Source: Paenibacillus hemerocallicola (GTDB taxonomy: Bacteria; Bacillota; Bacilli; Paenibacillales; NBRC-103111). Taken from it: a stretch of 64,000 nucleotides of DNA. Positions 60,563 to 64,000 of this stretch are shown here, one piece after another. Both the position numbers and the translations under genes were made by a program. The notes beneath the pieces are model-generated. The model was not told where the DNA came from and did no database searches. It was given only the letters and a program-made list of their open reading frames with translations. The DNA is taken from positions 1 through 64,000 of the forward strand of contig NZ_VDCQ01000022.1 in the NCBI RefSeq assembly GCF_006265175.1, given 5' to 3'. Position 1 is the stretch's first letter. Every line of letters begins with the position of its first letter.

Positions 60563-61083
60563 TCTTTGAATGGACATCGACCTGCACGCGAATGTCCGCT
60601 TTCGTGAACGCTTCACTCCAATCGAGCCGGCTCCATTCCGCATACGGAATCGTATTTCTCGCATGTTGACCGATTCCGATCGAATCGGTCTTGCTCTGCT
60701 GCATAATGCGGATCAGCCATTTCCGCTTCCAGCTCCGACTGATCGGCAACGTCGGCAACGTCGCTAACGCTCCGATCCCCGATATATTCGAGCAGCGACC
60801 CTTTGATCGAGATCGCCACGGTCGCTTTCCACGGACTTCCTTCCCGATTGGCGCCGGGCGGCTCGACACGTACGTTTCTGCGGCTGGAAATATACGATAA
60901 AGTCGTTTGGTCGCCACTCCCTTTCCTCTCGGACAAATCCATATACAACTCGCCGGTTTGTACATGATCGCGAAGAAGTCCGAGCACCACCTTGTCCTCG
61001 GGCTTGATCCGGACTACCATCCGGTCCCCCTTGAACAGGGCAATCCCTTGAATAATTATGCTCTTCTCGGTTTCTTGGATCAC
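60563..61083 (-). pseudogene. remnant of a Ger(x)C-family spore germination lipoprotein
   Basis: From 61083 the minus strand reads IQETEKSIIIQGIALFKGDR-MVVRI and SIKGSLLEYIGD, the C-terminal domain of GerC-type germinant-receptor lipoproteins. Near 60720 the frame shifts and continues LIRIMQQSKTDSIGIGQHAR-NTIPYAEWSRLDW to VQVDVHSKIK, the end of the same domain. Upstream of 61083 a WGIEPIATV segment is in frame but breaks after a few codons. The signal peptide and N-terminal two thirds are missing, as are gerA and gerB partners. Its 3-prime end runs into the IclR gene. Confidence 0.75.
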
Positions 61084-61149
61084 GGTAGCAATAGGCTCGA
61101 TGCCCCAAGGATGCGCTGTCCGGTTTTCTCGGCCATCAGTTTCAATCCA

Positions 61150-61169
61150 CGCACTCCGTACGGAGTGCG
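61150..61169. repeat. 20-bp perfect palindrome
   Basis: Arms CGCACTCCGT / ACGGAGTGCG with no spacer. It lies upstream of the gerC remnant in a gene-free stretch (61084-61495). It may be an operator or part of a dispersed element; I see no second copy. Confidence 0.4.
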
Positions 61170-61495
61170 ATGACGTAGCCAGCCGCTGACCAAATTAGGG
61201 AATCCCTAAACGTTCAGGCGAGAATGACAGCGCAAACAATTCATTTTGGTTCATTTGCTTCTCCAACTCCTCTTTTCATAATGTTTCGTAGGTATTGTGT
61301 CGCTGCGGGGTCGGATCTCGTCAAGTTAAGCAAATCGTAAACAATCGCCCCTTTCTTTTCAATCAATCCATTTCCAATCAGGCATTATAATTCCACAAGT
61401 ATGACGTTTTTTTCCTTCCGGACCGGTTTTATTTTTACCATTGGCAAGCATATTTTCTACAAGTGGCTTTGGCAGAGTGCAGGCTTATGATGAAA

Positions 61496-61524
61496 AGCCC
61501 TGATCTCATAACGAGACCAGGGCT
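61496..61524 (-). terminator. terminator of the large beta-helix gene
   Basis: On the minus strand AGCCCTGGTCTC - GTTAT - GAGATCAGGGCT forms a 12-bp stem with one mismatch, followed by TTTTCATCA. Confidence 0.75.
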
Positions 61525-61559
61525 GCAACTCGACTTTTGAAGTACTAGAATTTTTTTAA

Positions 61560-64000
61560 TCAATTAACGGTGACATTCGTCGTCCGTTGACTCGAGTTTC
61601 CTGCTTGATCCGTCACCGCAACTTGAACGACATGGGCTCCTAACTGACCTGCCCAATTCAATGCTGTTCCCGGCACGTAAGGCTGGCCATCGACAGTAAC
61701 CACCTGTGAGGCAACACCGGATAAGCTATCTCCGCTTACAATAGTCAGCGTAACGGGCTGGCTGTCATCAAACACCGCGCCCTCCATCAGCGGATTTCCG
61801 TTCGCCGATACCGTAAACGTCGGTGCAATCTTATCGGACTTCACTGTTATGGATTTGGCGGTTTCTGCATTGCCCGCCTTATCTATCGAGCGATACTGCA
61901 CATCATAGATGCCGTCACCAAGCACAAGCGGTGAAGCGTATGCTATAAAGCCAATCGTCGGTGGCGTGCCGTAAACGCTCTGTACGACGGTTAACGCATA
62001 TTGGGTCGCATGGATACCGGCAATGTCATATGAGGCTGAGAGCGAAACCGTGACGTCCGATTTATACCATCCTCCCGATCCGGCCGTTCCGGACACAGCT
62101 GCAGAGCTTACGGGCGGAGTGGTGTCCGGCTGCCACTTGGCGTATAGAACGGTATCCGCTTCGACTGGTTTGCTGAAATCAAACTTGTTCGCATACGTGG
62201 CGTCGAACCAGCCTAAGAAGGCATAAAATTCTTTTGTCCGCGTCGGAGGGGTAACATTTGCGCCGAGCGACATTCCGTTTGCATTGACTGTCACCGTTTG
62301 TTCGAATGCCCCATCTTTAAAGGTAACATTATGGCTCGCGTTATAGCTGCCTTCCGTCACATATACGGAAATCGGCAAGGAAAGACCATCTTCCAATTTA
62401 ACAAAGAAGGCTCCTTTCCCTTTTGCCGGTTGACCCGTTAATACATTAAACTTCGAATTAGCAAGGTCAACCAGACCTTTTGTTATCGTTGTTCCGAATT
62501 GTCCACCCATGAAATTTTTACCGATTTTCTTGGGATAGCCGGTTACAGTGAGCACCAGGTCGACACCCTCTGTAATCGTGCCGCTGGTACCCCCTGCAGC
62601 ATTTGTAACGGTAAACCAAACATTATCGTTGTTCTTCCGTAGATCATATTTGGTTCCGGTCGGAATACCGTTCGTTTTGATCGTGACGGTTTGAGTTGTA
62701 TTCCCTGTAATGTTGACCTGATATTTGTTGCCATCTGACCTTAAAGCGGTTGGTCTGGTAGGAATGATCACATCTTTGCCGCTTTCGATAGCTCCAATAT
62801 CAGGTGCGGAGCCTGAGTACGAAGCACTGGTTACAAAGTTAGGAATCGTGGTGCCCGCATCAAAACCGAGACTCCCGCTCGTTTGGCTATAATCCCCTTC
62901 CGTTCTGTTGGAGAACGTCGCCTTTTTGCTCGAATCGGGTGCTATAGCTGTTCCGGTCTTTACCCCGGTGATCCCGTGAGGCTCAACGATCGGCGCAGGT
63001 CCGCCGGTACTGGTATTATTCGTGGATGTCGAAGCTCCGTTAAGCAAGTCGTAATCGTAGCTAACGCCGGGATAATTGTACATATGTTTAAGCGTAATTA
63101 CGTTCTGGCCGCCAACAGGACTATCTTGGGATTCAATGATATTATTCCGATAATACGGTCTGTATAATTGAGCGTCTTTCCGGGTTATGTGCCCCATTGG
63201 ACTAATGATCGTATTGTTAAACAGATAGTTAACGCCCAATCCCATTCTCCAATCAGCAGGATCTGTTCCGTGCTTGGTTACTCCTGTAACCAGTCCCCAT
63301 TCGTCACCCAAGTTCGTGATCAGATTTCTAAACACATACACGGGACCTATATAAACCGAATCCATCCCTAATCCGCCAGACATGCCCTCTATTTTGTTGT
63401 TGTAAAACCTTACGTTCATATTCGAGCCTTCTAATTCCATGCTATCGGCTTGACCAAACGCCAAATAGTTTCCGTATACGTCGGAATCGACCCCGATACC
63501 GCCGTCTGTATCGTGATTTCCGTAAGTTTCAATGAGAGCGTTAAAACGGTGATCGTCGCTTCCGACAATATCGTTGTATCGAATCACGACGCCTACTCCT
63601 CCTCTTGCATACATGCCGCTTACACCTTGCGGATGTTTTTCATTCCATTCGAAGAACCCCGGCACATTTTCGTACCATCCTCTACCTCCACCGGCATTCC
63701 AAGCATTGGATTTTGTTCTTGCATTATGAATAAAGTTTTTTTCAATGACAAGATAACTTGCGTCGCTTACATGGATACCCGAGTCATTGTTGACAGGCGT
63801 GGCGTTGGCCGAATAAACTTGCCCTGTGCGCAGGTCAACAGCCAGATTAGGATTTGAATTGTTGACTATCGTTTGCTTTCCCAAGTAGAGAGTTGCTTCT
63901 CTTCCGAAACCGGAAATATCACAATTGATAATTCGGATGTGGTGACTGGAACTGAGGACCGAGATCCCGCTCCTTTTGCCTCCCCGGATGATTACGTTTT
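61560..64000 (-). CDS. large secreted right-handed beta-helix protein, partial
   Basis: At least 812 residues; the frame is open to the right edge of the window, so the start is missing. The first roughly 380 visible residues are a parallel beta-helix (HHIRIINCDISGFG, YLVIEKNFIHNA, GVVIRYNDIVG, VRFYNNKIEGM) as in pectate-lyase-type enzymes. A long Thr/Asn-rich middle follows, then an InlB B-repeat-like unit (PPTRTKEFYAFLGWFDATYA, TVLYAKW) and C-terminal Ig-like modules of OmpL47 type (GWYKSDVTVSLSASYDIAGI, YRSIDKAGNAETA, VAVTDQAGNSSQRT). No S-layer or sortase anchor follows, so it is presumably released. Its role in polysaccharide degradation or adhesion is inferred from the modules. A terminator lies at 61496-61524. 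Confidence 0.8.
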   Translation of the reverse strand, partial: NVIIRGGKRSGISVLSSSHHIRIINCDISGFGREATLYLGKQTIVNNSNPNLAVDLRTGQVYSANATPVNNDSGIHVSDASYLVIEKNFIHNARTKSNAWNAGGGRGWYENVPGFFEWNEKHPQGVSGMYARGGVGVVIRYNDIVGSDDHRFNALIETYGNHDTDGGIGVDSDVYGNYLAFGQADSMELEGSNMNVRFYNNKIEGMSGGLGMDSVYIGPVYVFRNLITNLGDEWGLVTGVTKHGTDPADWRMGLGVNYLFNNTIISPMGHITRKDAQLYRPYYRNNIIESQDSPVGGQNVITLKHMYNYPGVSYDYDLLNGASTSTNNTSTGGPAPIVEPHGITGVKTGTAIAPDSSKKATFSNRTEGDYSQTSGSLGFDAGTTIPNFVTSASYSGSAPDIGAIESGKDVIIPTRPTALRSDGNKYQVNITGNTTQTVTIKTNGIPTGTKYDLRKNNDNVWFTVTNAAGGTSGTITEGVDLVLTVTGYPKKIGKNFMGGQFGTTITKGLVDLANSKFNVLTGQPAKGKGAFFVKLEDGLSLPISVYVTEGSYNASHNVTFKDGAFEQTVTVNANGMSLGANVTPPTRTKEFYAFLGWFDATYANKFDFSKPVEADTVLYAKWQPDTTPPVSSAAVSGTAGSGGWYKSDVTVSLSASYDIAGIHATQYALTVVQSVYGTPPTIGFIAYASPLVLGDGIYDVQYRSIDKAGNAETAKSITVKSDKIAPTFTVSANGNPLMEGAVFDDSQPVTLTIVSGDSLSGVASQVVTVDGQPYVPGTALNWAGQLGAHVVQVAVTDQAGNSSQRTTNVTVN

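Noticed and set aside
1-64000. rRNA, tRNA, prophage or insertion-sequence genes
   Set aside because: No rRNA/tRNA-like clusters, transposase, integrase or phage structural proteins were recognised, apart from the Rpn-like tail at 40747.

Overview
The window looks like chromosome of a spore-forming, moderately GC-rich member of the Paenibacillaceae (Paenibacillus/Cohnella-like Bacillales). The basis is the gene set: sdhCAB, ktrB-ktrA behind a c-di-AMP riboswitch, uvrC, trxA, dnaB-dnaI, coproheme-type hemQ, the sporulation checkpoint gene sda, YqzM- and YuiB-like small membrane proteins, many sugar-binding lipoproteins, LacI/AraC/LysR/IclR/WYL regulators, and AGGAGG-type ribosome binding sites with TTG/GTG starts. 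No rRNA, tRNA, CRISPR array, phage or intact insertion sequence was seen.

Layout. 1-3.9 kb: an ECF sigma factor with an apparent self-recognised promoter, a membrane protein that looks like a solute-binding protein on a short cytoplasmic tail (candidate anti-sigma sensor), and a paralogous solute-binding lipoprotein. 4-14.2 kb: a minus-strand carbohydrate locus with two Tat-exported beta-helix proteins (one a frameshifted pseudogene), a sugar-binding lipoprotein, an FAD oxidoreductase and two LacI regulators, with GTTAAC-type dyads upstream of several units. 14.8-19.4 kb: sdhCAB with a divergent CcpC-like LysR gene. 19.5-23 kb: ktrB-ktrA-antiporter operon led by a c-di-AMP riboswitch. 23-34.6 kb: housekeeping genes (CPBP protease, uvrC, trxA, dnaB-dnaI, hydrolase, hemQ, sda).

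35-40.7 kb: the most interesting region. A ComP-like receptor kinase, a ComA-like response regulator and a ComQ-like isoprenyl transferase overlap in one operon. A divergent 60-aa ORF ending in Trp-Phe sits immediately upstream and is a candidate ComX pheromone precursor. DNA of this ORF and of the ComP sensor half is conspicuously AT-rich, and the composition changes sharply at the sensor/kinase border, as expected if pheromone and receptor modules are exchanged as a block.

40.7-51.6 kb: a tandem-repeat protein, AraC plus GH36 alpha-galactosidase, a kinase/regulator plus ABC exporter cluster, and a decayed Gfo/Idh/MocA gene. 51.6-64 kb: a 17-bp minisatellite, a MATE exporter, an Opp/Dpp-type ABC operon with divergent IclR regulator, a decayed gerC-type gene and a large secreted beta-helix protein running off the right edge.

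Two dispersed intergenic repeat families recur: a G5/C5 palindromic element (four copies) and a roughly 280-bp element rich in ATAACGGAA/GTTCC motifs (three long copies plus shorter arrays). Coordinates of starts were chosen by ribosome-binding-site spacing where several were possible; all function calls rest on reading the sequence without database searches.
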